A stretch of DNA of 58,660 nt, from IMG/VR virus record IMGVR_UViG_3300029327_000042, positions 1 to 58,660 of that record; one strand, written 5' to 3'. Below are positions 7,579 through 15,160 of this stretch, in pieces. The position numbers and the translations under genes are program-made. The notes below the pieces were generated by a model that ran no database searches, was not told the origin of the DNA, and was given only the letters and a program-made list of their open reading frames with translations. The DNA is from a virus. Numbering within the stretch: the first letter of the stretch is position 1; every line of letters begins with the position of its first letter.

Positions 7579-8859
7579 CTAATGTCTGGTATTGAGGGAC
7601 TGTTCGACCTTGGCGCACGGCGTGCCGTGAGCGGAACGTGAGGCGGCAATTACCGCTGATTTAAAGGAATTTTCCGTTGTAAAGGGGGGCAAAGTGACCG
7701 CGCTGAACGGCTTGGAGACATGGCCGTCGATCATAAGTTTTAGATAAATATGGTGGTTGGGAAGACTTACCAGGGATTCATCGTCAAAGACCGGCAAAAA
7801 TTCTTTGGCCAGGTATTGGGCGTCTTCGGCCCCGACCCGGAAGGCCAAGAGCGTACCGGCGTTTCCGAAGATCGCTGACCGGATCTTAGGGTCCAACTGG
7901 TTGATGTATTGATGCGCCAACACGAGATGAAGGCCGTATTTCCTTGCCTCAGAGAGAATGTCGGCAAACGAGAGGGTCAAAAAATTGTGAACCTCATCGA
8001 CATAAAGGTAAAAAGGCCGGCGGAGCTGCTCAGGGATATTGCCCCGGCTCTGAGCGGCCAGTTGCATCTGGGAAACCAACATAGAGCCTAAGAGCGTGGA
8101 GGTATCCTCGCCGATCTTTCCTTTGGCCAAGTTACAGAGCACGATCCGGCCCTCATCCATCACCTGGCGGAAACGGAAGGCGCTTTGCGCTTGGCCGAGC
8201 GTGTTGCGAAGCGGTGCGCTCACCGCGAACTGGCCGAACTTGTTGAGGATGGGAGAAATCGCTTCAGTCCGAAACCGGTCCGAATAGCGGTCAAACTCAC
8301 TGCGCCAGAAATCACGAATGTCCGGGTTGTTCACGAAAAACATGGCTTCCTTTCGAAACGCCGGTTGGGTGAGCAGGCACGTAACATCGAGCAGAGTGGT
8401 CCCCGGATAGTCCAAAAGCGTCAGCAGGGTGTACCTCAAGATATGTTCAAGACGCGGCCCCCAGAATTCCAGCCACACCTTTTTGAACACGCCAAGAAGA
8501 CCGGAGGCGACCAGTGGACGGTAATCTTGCGACACTTCGGCAATGGGATTGAAGCCGACCGGATAGGCAAGATCGGCGGGATTAAAGTAGATGACGTCCT
8601 TGATCCGCTCCGGCGGGATATGATCGAGAATATCTTCCACCAGGTCCCCGTGCGGATCAATCAAGGCCAAGCCGTGGCCGTTCCGGATATCCGAGATCAC
8701 CAGGTTGCGAAGCAAGGTGGATTTGCCGGTCCCGGATTTACCGATCAAGTACATGTGGCCGCACCGATCCTGCTCTTTAATGCCAAAGATCTTCTGGTTG
8801 TCCCGGTAATTCGTGGCGGCAAAAGGGGTAATGGCGTTTTGTTTTGGAGGGTTGTTCAT
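7579..8859 (-). CDS. TraD/TraG-like type IV coupling ATPase
   Basis: A protein of about 427 residues from the ATG at 8859 (the frame is open to 8949). It has a Walker A GKSGTGKST near residue 40, LIDPHGDL after it, a Walker B LYVDEVHN near 288 and the downstream HQYINQL and FRVGAEDA blocks of the VirD4/TraG/HerA superfamily. No N-terminal membrane segment is present, unlike typical coupling proteins, so it would act in the cytoplasm or with a separate anchor. No relaxase or secretion genes accompany it. It is transcribed leftward, divergent from the operon starting at 9001. Confidence 0.8.
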   Translation of the reverse strand: MNNPPKQNAITPFAATNYRDNQKIFGIKEQDRCGHMYLIGKSGTGKSTLLRNLVISDIRNGHGLALIDPHGDLVEDILDHIPPERIKDVIYFNPADLAYPVGFNPIAEVSQDYRPLVASGLLGVFKKVWLEFWGPRLEHILRYTLLTLLDYPGTTLLDVTCLLTQPAFRKEAMFFVNNPDIRDFWRSEFDRYSDRFRTEAISPILNKFGQFAVSAPLRNTLGQAQSAFRFRQVMDEGRIVLCNLAKGKIGEDTSTLLGSMLVSQMQLAAQSRGNIPEQLRRPFYLYVDEVHNFLTLSFADILSEARKYGLHLVLAHQYINQLDPKIRSAIFGNAGTLLAFRVGAEDAQYLAKEFLPVFDDESLVSLPNHHIYLKLMIDGHVSKPFSAVTLPPFTTENSFKSAVIAASRSAHGTPCAKVEQSLNTRH

Positions 8860-9000
8860 ACCTCTATGGTACCGGCGATAAAGGCCTCTAAAAAGAGAGG
8901 CATTGTGGGCTTTAACGGCAATTTCGCCCGGCTTGTTGGTTCTCCTCACTGCGGTAGGCTGAAGGCAGCTCTTTTAAATCTTTCTACCCAGGAGGAAAAC

Positions 9001-9378
9001 ATGGCAAAGACCGCCCACTGCATCGAAGTAAGGAGCGGCGACGGGACCCTTGTGCTCAGTCTCCATTTCGTGGAAAAGGAGATCGGGCCGACGTCGAGAA
9101 CGGAAACCACATCCTACAAAAAAACAGAAACCAAACAGGAAAGGAGGCAATCAAACGGTTCATCCAGCGGCGAAGGCACCATCACCGACGCCCAGAAACG
9201 ATTCATGTTCCGGATCTTGGCCGACCAGGGCATTGAAAAGGAAGGCGCCTACCAATTCTTAAAGGAGAATTTCGGGGTCGAGATCCTCAAAGACGTGTCC
9301 AAGTCGGAAGCCAGCCGGATGATAGAGCATCTTTTGGGGAAAAACGGGGGAGGCAACAGCGATGGACCACCTTTCTAG
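9001..9378 (+). CDS. Conserved hypothetical protein coupled to a PD-(D/E)XK nuclease
   Basis: The start is set by AGGAGG seven bases upstream of the ATG at 9001, although the frame is open from far upstream. The protein has 125 residues: a beta-rich N-terminus, a charged Ser/Thr/Gln linker (about 38-60) and a helical C-terminal domain (TDAQKRFMFRILADQGIEKEGAYQFL) that resembles small domains found in phage and plasmid proteins. It overlaps the nuclease gene by 17 bases, so the two are translated together and probably work together. No function can be named. Confidence 0.7.
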   Translation: MAKTAHCIEVRSGDGTLVLSLHFVEKEIGPTSRTETTSYKKTETKQERRQSNGSSSGEGTITDAQKRFMFRILADQGIEKEGAYQFLKENFGVEILKDVSKSEASRMIEHLLGKNGGGNSDGPPF

Positions 9379-10114
9379 CAGCCAGATCAATCTCTACTCG
9401 CAGTGCAGCCTCAAATACAAGTTCCAGTATGTGGATTTGCTCCCCAAACCCTTCAAAGCGTCCGGGCTGGTTTTCGGCAGCGCAGTTCATGCTGCCCTGT
9501 CCTGGTTCCATACGGAGCGCCTGGCGGGAAGAAATCCCACCCTGGATAAGCTGCATAAGGTCTTTGAGGCGGACTGGTACGGCCAAACCATCGAAAGTCA
9601 CGTCCGCTACAAAGAGTGGGAAACGCCAGCGGGCCTCATCATGCTCGGACGAAGTATTCTCGGATTGTATTACCGGGAACCGCATGACGGGGTGCAGGGC
9701 ACTGAAATTCCATTCACAGTGCCCTTGGAAGATCCGGTCACCGGCGAGCGGTTGGGGATCAATCTGGAAGGCTTTATCGACCTCCTTGAACAACCCGACA
9801 CCATCGTTGAATTCAAGACGTCGCTGAAAGCGATGGACATCAAGGACGTGAACGTGCAGCTCAGTGCCTACAGCTACGCCTACGAATTCCTCCACCAGCG
9901 GCTGCCCAGGCTCTTTAAGGTCGTGAATTTCATCAAATCCAAACGGCCTCGGATACTCGTGCTGGAGACGCACCAATGCGATCACCGGCGGTTTTTCAAC
10001 CTAGCCAAGAAGGTGTTCGAAGGTATCCGTGCGCAGATCTTTTTCCCGAAGCACAGCTTCATGTGCGCCGGGTGTGAGTTCGCGGAGCCATGTCAGGGGT
10101 GGGAAGGGAATTAG
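9362..10114 (+). CDS. PD-(D/E)XK nuclease with Fe-S cluster (RecB/Cas4-like)
   Basis: A 250-residue protein of the PDDEXK_1 superfamily. An early Cys (SQCSLKYKFQY, residue 15) and a C-terminal C-x2-C-x5-C (CAGCEFAEPC) match the 4Fe-4S cage of AddB/Cas4-type nucleases. The catalytic core shows GSAVH, then GFIDLLE and VEFKTS (about 138-151). It should be a DNA exonuclease or helicase-linked nuclease. There is no CRISPR array or Cas1 nearby, so a Cas4 role in adaptation is unlikely. A truncated second copy of its 3' end lies at 11,640. Confidence 0.8.
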   Translation: MDHLSSSQINLYSQCSLKYKFQYVDLLPKPFKASGLVFGSAVHAALSWFHTERLAGRNPTLDKLHKVFEADWYGQTIESHVRYKEWETPAGLIMLGRSILGLYYREPHDGVQGTEIPFTVPLEDPVTGERLGINLEGFIDLLEQPDTIVEFKTSLKAMDIKDVNVQLSAYSYAYEFLHQRLPRLFKVVNFIKSKRPRILVLETHQCDHRRFFNLAKKVFEGIRAQIFFPKHSFMCAGCEFAEPCQGWEGN

Positions 10115-10137
10115 ATTAAAGTTCTTTCAGAAAAATC

Positions 10138-10167
10138 AAAGGAAGTAGGAACCTCTACTTCCTTTTT
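10138..10167 (+). terminator. Intrinsic terminator
   Basis: AAGGAAGTAG-(6)-CTACTTCCTTTTT ends the 9001-10114 operon. A near copy occurs at 11,751 after the truncated duplicate of the same gene end. Confidence 0.85.
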
Positions 10168-10188
10168 AAATGCGTATCTGGATTGGGA

Positions 10189-10419
10189 TCATATCGACCC
10201 ACCCGATAGCTTCCCAGCAGGGGAAACTTGAACGTCCTTTTTCCGACGGCGGATAACCTTCCCCCGAGAAGCCTTGGCTAACCACTGAGCATTCAACGCG
10301 GTCTTGTACCGCTGTATGAGGACACAATCATTCTCTTCGGTTGTGAAGGGAACGCATAATTTTCGTAACTCTGATTCCAGTTCCCATCGTTTAAGATCCA
10401 AATCATTATTCTTTGACAT
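10189..10419 (-). CDS. Hypothetical protein, 76 residues
   Basis: The sequence is protein-like, with a charged helical N-terminal half (LKRWELESELRKL) and a strongly basic stretch (RRRKK near residue 57). That would suit a small nucleic-acid-binding protein, but no family is recognised and the ATG lacks a clear ribosome binding site. It lies between a terminator and the DUF2958 gene on the same strand. Confidence 0.4.
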   Translation of the reverse strand: MSKNNDLDLKRWELESELRKLCVPFTTEENDCVLIQRYKTALNAQWLAKASRGKVIRRRKKDVQVSPAGKLSGGSI

Positions 10420-10506
10420 AGTTTGCCCGTATTGAATTGTTATCTGATCCGAAAAAAGAAAGTGTACATAGCATGACAGGAAACAAATGGCAACGAGAGG
10501 AAGCCC

Positions 10507-10854
10507 TCAGCCCTCTGCGTTCAATCGATGTTCAATCGCGCGGGGATCGATTTTGCTTATGGGGCGTTCCTCGAAGTAGAGATCGCGCTCAATGCCAATA
10601 CCGAGGGGTCCCTGGTAGCGTTCGAGTTCGTCCAGGCTGAAATAGCCCCACTCATCATTCCAATCCCCGAACAAACTTATATAACCAAAGAAGAGGCGCT
10701 CAGCCGGGTAATACTCGGTAGCATACCAGGTGGCGCCTCCGGTCGGGTCAAAGAATTTCGCGATCACCAAGGGATCAACTTGCTCTTCCTGGCATCCAAC
10801 CCGGGCGAATCGTATTTTGAGGTCTTTCGTTAGCAGTTTCATGGTTTTGAACAT
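10507..10854 (-). CDS. DUF2958 family protein
   Basis: A 115-residue protein matching the DUF2958 pattern throughout: MKLLTKDL at the start, KFFDPTGGATWYATEY, LFFGYISLFGD, WGYFSLDELE and PLGIGIERDLYFEE. The family is almost confined to plasmids and integrative elements and its function is unknown. Start choice is open between 10854 and 10842 (MKLLTK); neither has a good ribosome binding site. Confidence 0.8.
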   Translation of the reverse strand: MFKTMKLLTKDLKIRFARVGCQEEQVDPLVIAKFFDPTGGATWYATEYYPAERLFFGYISLFGDWNDEWGYFSLDELERYQGPLGIGIERDLYFEERPISKIDPRAIEHRLNAEG

Positions 10855-10911
10855 TAAGGATTATTTCACCAGCCTTGGCATTCCACCTTCTTTCACCTCT
10901 TAGTACAATTC

Positions 10912-11006
10912 GGATAAAACACTTGTTTTATCCTTAACTTTGACGTAGACTGAAAATGCTGAATTAATAGGGAGTTAGCATACTAATAATAGAAGGGGTT
11001 TTATCC
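10912..11006. promoter_or_regulatory. Candidate res/operator site of the serine recombinase
   Basis: GGATAAAAC-ACTT-GTTTTATCC (10912-10933) is a nine-base perfect inverted repeat, and a third half-site GTTTTATCC lies at 10998-11006, directly before the recombinase ATG at 11015. Resolvases bind such paired half-sites just upstream of their own gene. Confidence 0.5.
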
Positions 11007-11014
11007 GCATCCAT

Positions 11015-11611
11015 ATGAAACAAAAAATCGCTGCCATTTATGCCCGCGTGTCCACGGACCGTCAAAAGGTGGCCATGCAACTCGAAGAGCTGAGAGCCTT
11101 CGCTCAACGTTCTGGCTGGATCATCTTTAAAGAATTTACGGACGAAGGCTTTACAGGAAAGCACACCGTGCGGCCAGCTTACAATGCCATGATGAAAGAG
11201 GCCCGGCACCGCAAGTTTGATGTGCTCCTGGTCTGGAAGCTGGATCGACTGAGCCGGTCTATGAAAGATCTGATTAATACACTCGATGAATTACGGCACT
11301 TGGGCATTGATTTCGTCTCCTATGATGACCGACAGCTCGATACCACCACCCCCGCCGGCAAGCTTATGTTTCACATGATCGCGGCGGTGGCCGAGTTCGA
11401 GCGAGAGATTATTCGGGAGCGGGTAATTGCGGGCCTCGAAAGCGCCAAACGCAAAGGCAAGCGCTTGGGTCGCCCGCCAGTGGCACCCCTGGTGTTGGAA
11501 CGCGCCAAAGCACTGAGAAAGCAAGGCTTGAGCTTTGCGGCAATCGGGAAACAGCTTGGCGTCTCGGGCGATGTGATCAGGAAGCGCCTTAACGACAAAA
11601 TAAGCTCATAG
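11015..11611 (+). CDS. Serine recombinase, resolvase/invertase family
   Basis: A 198-residue protein of normal resolvase/invertase length. The catalytic Ser is in YARVSTDRQ (about residue 12), and the arginine-rich LVWKLDRLSR motif follows near 70. The long E helix (GKLMFHMIAAVAEFEREIIRERV) and a C-terminal helix-turn-helix (KQGLSFAAIGKQLGVSGDVIRKRL) are complete. It should catalyse resolution or inversion at res-type sites, and inverted half-sites lie directly upstream. It sits between two copies of the same gene end, so it may have had a part in that rearrangement. Confidence 0.9.
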   Translation: MKQKIAAIYARVSTDRQKVAMQLEELRAFAQRSGWIIFKEFTDEGFTGKHTVRPAYNAMMKEARHRKFDVLLVWKLDRLSRSMKDLINTLDELRHLGIDFVSYDDRQLDTTTPAGKLMFHMIAAVAEFEREIIRERVIAGLESAKRKGKRLGRPPVAPLVLERAKALRKQGLSFAAIGKQLGVSGDVIRKRLNDKISS

Positions 11612-11639
11612 AGGTTTTAATCTTCAGGTTTGTACCTTG

Positions 11640-11729
11640 ATCCGGGAGCAGATCTTTTTTCCCGGGCAAAGTTTTATGTGCTTAGGCTGTGAGTACACCG
11701 AGCAATGCCGGGCGTGGGAAGGATCATAA
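11640..11729 (+). pseudogene. Truncated 3' end of a second Fe-S nuclease gene
   Basis: The frame reads IREQIFFPGQSFMCLGCEY and then TEQCRAWEGS before a stop. This matches the last 30 codons of the 9362-10114 nuclease (residues from GIRAQIFFP to the end), including the C-x2-C-x5-C metal motif. The sequences are diverged rather than identical, so it descends from a homologous gene in another copy of the element. No start or upstream part remains. It is followed by a matching terminator at 11,751. Confidence 0.85.
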
Positions 11730-11750
11730 TCGCTCAGTTCTTTCAACTCC

Positions 11751-11781
11751 AAGGAAGTAGAAAACGCTACTTCCTTGTTTT
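11751..11781 (+). terminator. Intrinsic terminator, duplicate copy
   Basis: AAGGAAGTAG-(7)-CTACTTCCTTG has the same stem as the terminator at 10,138 and the same position after the duplicated gene end. Confidence 0.75.
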
Positions 11782-11900
11782 GACAGTATGTAGCAGAGTG
11801 GAGTATCCTGAAAGAAAGCGAGCTAGCAGAATTCTCACCGGCGGAACATACCGCCATGGATAGTGTACAGAAGCCAGTACGGGTAAAAAAGAGGAAAATC

Positions 11901-14900
11901 ATGGCCCAACCGGAGTGCCCAAAACATAATTCCGAAAATAAAGAGTTAAAAGCAGTCGAACATATGAATACTGATCTATCATTTATAACAAATGAAAAAA
12001 ATCAAAGCCTCAAAGACCGATTTGAGGTTCTTATTCGGGATACGGCATTCTTCGATTGCCTGGTAGGTTATTTCTATACCAGCGGGTTCCATGCGCTGTA
12101 TAAGTCTCTGGAAAAGACAGAAAAGGTTCGAATTCTCATTGGCATCAGCACCAACAAGCAGACTTTTGACCTGATTGCTAAAGCTAGTGATCCTCGGCAA
12201 CAAGTCATTGAATTTTCTCATGCAGAAACGAAGGAAGAGGTTGAGAGACTCGTTGAGCAGGAATTGGCAGACTCAGACGATAATAGAAACGTCGAAGAAG
12301 GGGTGCATAAGTTTGTTGAATGGGTCAGGGATAAAAAACTAGAAATTCGGGCCTACCCATCCCAGAATATACATGCCAAACTATACATTATGACCTTTTG
12401 TGAAGGAGACCGCGATATAGGGAGGGTAATTACCGGTTCCAGCAACTTTACCCAGGCCGGACTCATTGATAATCTGGAATTTAATGTCGAGTTAAAAAAC
12501 CGCAGTGATTATGAGTTTTCACGCCAAAAGTTCGAGGAACTGTGGCAGTCAGCAGTGGATGTCAGTGAGCGGTATGTTCAGACGATCCAGGACAAGACCT
12601 GGCTCAGCCAAAGTATCACGCCCTATCAACTCTATCTAAAATTCCTTTACGAATATTTCAAAGATGAACTCAGCCAAACCGATGAGGTTTTTGTAAGGTA
12701 CCTCCCCGAGGAGTTTAAGAAACTCGAATACCAAGAGCAGGCAGTCCTCAATGCCAGAAAGATACTGTTGGAGTATGGCGGCGTTTTCATCTCCGATGTC
12801 GTAGGACTGGGCAAAACCTATATTTCCGCCATGCTGGCGGGACAATTGGAGGGGAGAACGCTTATCATTGCCCCGCCTGTACTTTTGGAAAAATCCAATC
12901 CCGGCTCTTGGACTAACGTGTTTTCGGACTTTCACGTGCCTGCTGATTTTCAATCCCTCGGGAAACTGGACGACCTCCTGAGCAGGGGAACTGATAAGTA
13001 CGCCAACATTATTATCGATGAAGCCCATCGTTTCCGAACGGAAACGACCGCGACCTACGAGAAGCTGGCGGAAATCTGTCGCGGCAAACGGGTGATCCTG
13101 GTGACCGCCACTCCCTACAATAATGCGCCCAAAGATATCCTCAGCTTACTTAAGCTCTTTCAGAAAGCGAAGAAGAGTACCATTCCCAATCTGCCCGACC
13201 TGGAAAGCTTTTTCAGCCGACTTGAGCAAAAATTGAAAAAACTCGACCGCCAGAAAGATTATGACAAATACATTTCTATCGTGAAAGAGAACGCGCGTGA
13301 AATACGGGAAAAGGTACTGAAATATTTAATGGTACGCCGCACTCGGACAGAGATCGTAAAGTATTTTTCCGATGATATTAATAAGCAAGGACTCAAATTC
13401 CCCAGTGTGGAGAAGCCTGTCCCGCTTTTTTATGAACTAAACGAGAAAGAAGATCAGGTCTTTACTAAAACCATTGAGCTCATCGTTAAAGACTTCAAAT
13501 ACGCACGGTATATGCCCCTTCTTTATTATCAAGGCAAGGTGGACCCGCTTGAGCGGCAATCACAGAAAAATATGGGCCGGTTCATGAAGATCTTGCTGGT
13601 TAAACGCCTGGAAAGCAGTTTTTTTGCCTTTCGGAATTCGATTGACCGCTTTTTGCACTCCTATGAAATGTTCATTAAAGAGTTTGACAAGGGCAATGTC
13701 TATGTGAGTAAGAAGCACACCAGCAAGATATTTGAATTATTGGAAGACGATGATGATGAGGCCGTGCAGCGCCTGATCGACGAAAGCAAAGCTGAGCGCC
13801 TTAGCAGTGGCGATTTTGGAGAAGAATTCCGGAATGATTTGCAGCACGACCGTGATGTGCTTCTGGAGATTAAAAAATTCTGGACGAACATTCATCGCGA
13901 TCCGAAGCTGTTAAAATTTATCGACGGGCTCTCCACTGATCCTGGATTGAAAAAGAATCATTTGATCATCTTCACCGAATCCAAGGAGACTGCTAACTAT
14001 CTCTTTACAAATTTGCACCAGAAGTACCCTGACCAGGTGTTATGCTATACTGGCTCTTCCAGCGAAGCGACACGCGATAAAGTCATCGAAAATTTTGACG
14101 CGCGCGCTCGTCATCCAAAGAGCGAGTACCGGATACTGGTGGCCACAGAGGTTTTGGCTGAAGGCGTGAACTTGCATCGCTCCAACACGGTGATCAACTA
14201 CGACATTCCCTGGAATCCTACCCGCATGATGCAGCGAGTTGGCCGCATAAACCGGGTCGATACCCCGGCTGATAAGATTCATACGTTTAACTTTTTTCCC
14301 ACTACTCAATCCAACGACCAGATCAAACTCAGGGAAGCGGCGGAAGCCAAAATCAATGCCTTTTTAACCCTGCTGGGTGGCGATGCCGAATTGTTGACCG
14401 AAGGGGAACCCATCGGCTCGCATGAACTCTTTAACCGATTGATCTCAAAACAGGCTTTAGAAGGCGAGGATGAAGCGGGGGAGACCGAATTGAAATATCT
14501 GCATGCAATAAAAGAGATTCGCGATAAAGACCCTGACTTGTTCGAAAAGATCAAACGGCTACCCAAAAAAGGACGCACGGCTAAATACTTCGCTGAGCAG
14601 GCTGATTCACTGATCACCTATTTTCGAAGGGGTAAACTCCAGAAATTCTACATGGCCGCGGCTCAGCCGGAAGCGCACGAGCTGGACTTTATCTCAGCAG
14701 CCAAACTGCTGGAGAGTGGCGTTGATGAACCAAAGAAAAAATTGCCGGGACAGTTTTACGATCTGATGGATAAGAACAAAGAGGCCTTTGTTTTCTCGAC
14801 CACCGAGGAGCAGTCCCAACTAAAGCAAAGAGGCGGCGGGCGCGACAGCGCGGCCAACATCCTTAAGATTTTAAAAGTTACGATGAAGAACACTCAAAAG

Positions 14901-15158
14901 CTGACGGATGATCAGGAACTCTACCTCAAGAAAGTATTCACCCAGCTTGCGGAAGGCGGCTTGCCAAAGCAGACAGCAAAACAAACGTTGCAGGCTCTAA
15001 ATGATTTAAAAAATGATTTGATCAACCCCTTTAAGGTACTGGGGGTGCTGCAAACTCACATCCCGGCTAAGCTGCTCGAACAGCATTATGCCGAACAGAA
15101 TCCGGCGGTATTTGGCAAACGGGAAGTCATTTTATCCATGTATTTGAGTGGTGAATAA
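11901..15158 (+). CDS. PLD-nuclease / SNF2-like helicase of a defence system
   Basis: A 1,085-residue protein from the ATG at 11901 (GAGGAAAA upstream; the frame is open from 11856). A phospholipase D-type nuclease half comes first, with HAKLY near residue 156 and GSSNFT near 179. A superfamily 2 helicase follows, with Walker A GLGKT near 302, DEAH near 372, and motif VI QRVGRINR near 779. The C-terminal 250 residues are helical. It should be an ATP-driven DNA translocase or nuclease. The methyltransferase gene begins two bases after its stop, so the two form one restriction unit. It resembles DISARM DrmD in partnership, but the other DISARM genes are absent. Confidence 0.8.
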   Translation: MAQPECPKHNSENKELKAVEHMNTDLSFITNEKNQSLKDRFEVLIRDTAFFDCLVGYFYTSGFHALYKSLEKTEKVRILIGISTNKQTFDLIAKASDPRQQVIEFSHAETKEEVERLVEQELADSDDNRNVEEGVHKFVEWVRDKKLEIRAYPSQNIHAKLYIMTFCEGDRDIGRVITGSSNFTQAGLIDNLEFNVELKNRSDYEFSRQKFEELWQSAVDVSERYVQTIQDKTWLSQSITPYQLYLKFLYEYFKDELSQTDEVFVRYLPEEFKKLEYQEQAVLNARKILLEYGGVFISDVVGLGKTYISAMLAGQLEGRTLIIAPPVLLEKSNPGSWTNVFSDFHVPADFQSLGKLDDLLSRGTDKYANIIIDEAHRFRTETTATYEKLAEICRGKRVILVTATPYNNAPKDILSLLKLFQKAKKSTIPNLPDLESFFSRLEQKLKKLDRQKDYDKYISIVKENAREIREKVLKYLMVRRTRTEIVKYFSDDINKQGLKFPSVEKPVPLFYELNEKEDQVFTKTIELIVKDFKYARYMPLLYYQGKVDPLERQSQKNMGRFMKILLVKRLESSFFAFRNSIDRFLHSYEMFIKEFDKGNVYVSKKHTSKIFELLEDDDDEAVQRLIDESKAERLSSGDFGEEFRNDLQHDRDVLLEIKKFWTNIHRDPKLLKFIDGLSTDPGLKKNHLIIFTESKETANYLFTNLHQKYPDQVLCYTGSSSEATRDKVIENFDARARHPKSEYRILVATEVLAEGVNLHRSNTVINYDIPWNPTRMMQRVGRINRVDTPADKIHTFNFFPTTQSNDQIKLREAAEAKINAFLTLLGGDAELLTEGEPIGSHELFNRLISKQALEGEDEAGETELKYLHAIKEIRDKDPDLFEKIKRLPKKGRTAKYFAEQADSLITYFRRGKLQKFYMAAAQPEAHELDFISAAKLLESGVDEPKKKLPGQFYDLMDKNKEAFVFSTTEEQSQLKQRGGGRDSAANILKILKVTMKNTQKLTDDQELYLKKVFTQLAEGGLPKQTAKQTLQALNDLKNDLINPFKVLGVLQTHIPAKLLEQHYAEQNPAVFGKREVILSMYLSGE

Positions 15159-15160
15159 TT

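Noticed and set aside
9362-10114. The Fe-S nuclease as CRISPR Cas4
   Set aside because: No repeat array and no cas1 or cas2 are visible; the family also includes many RecB/AddB-like phage and plasmid nucleases.
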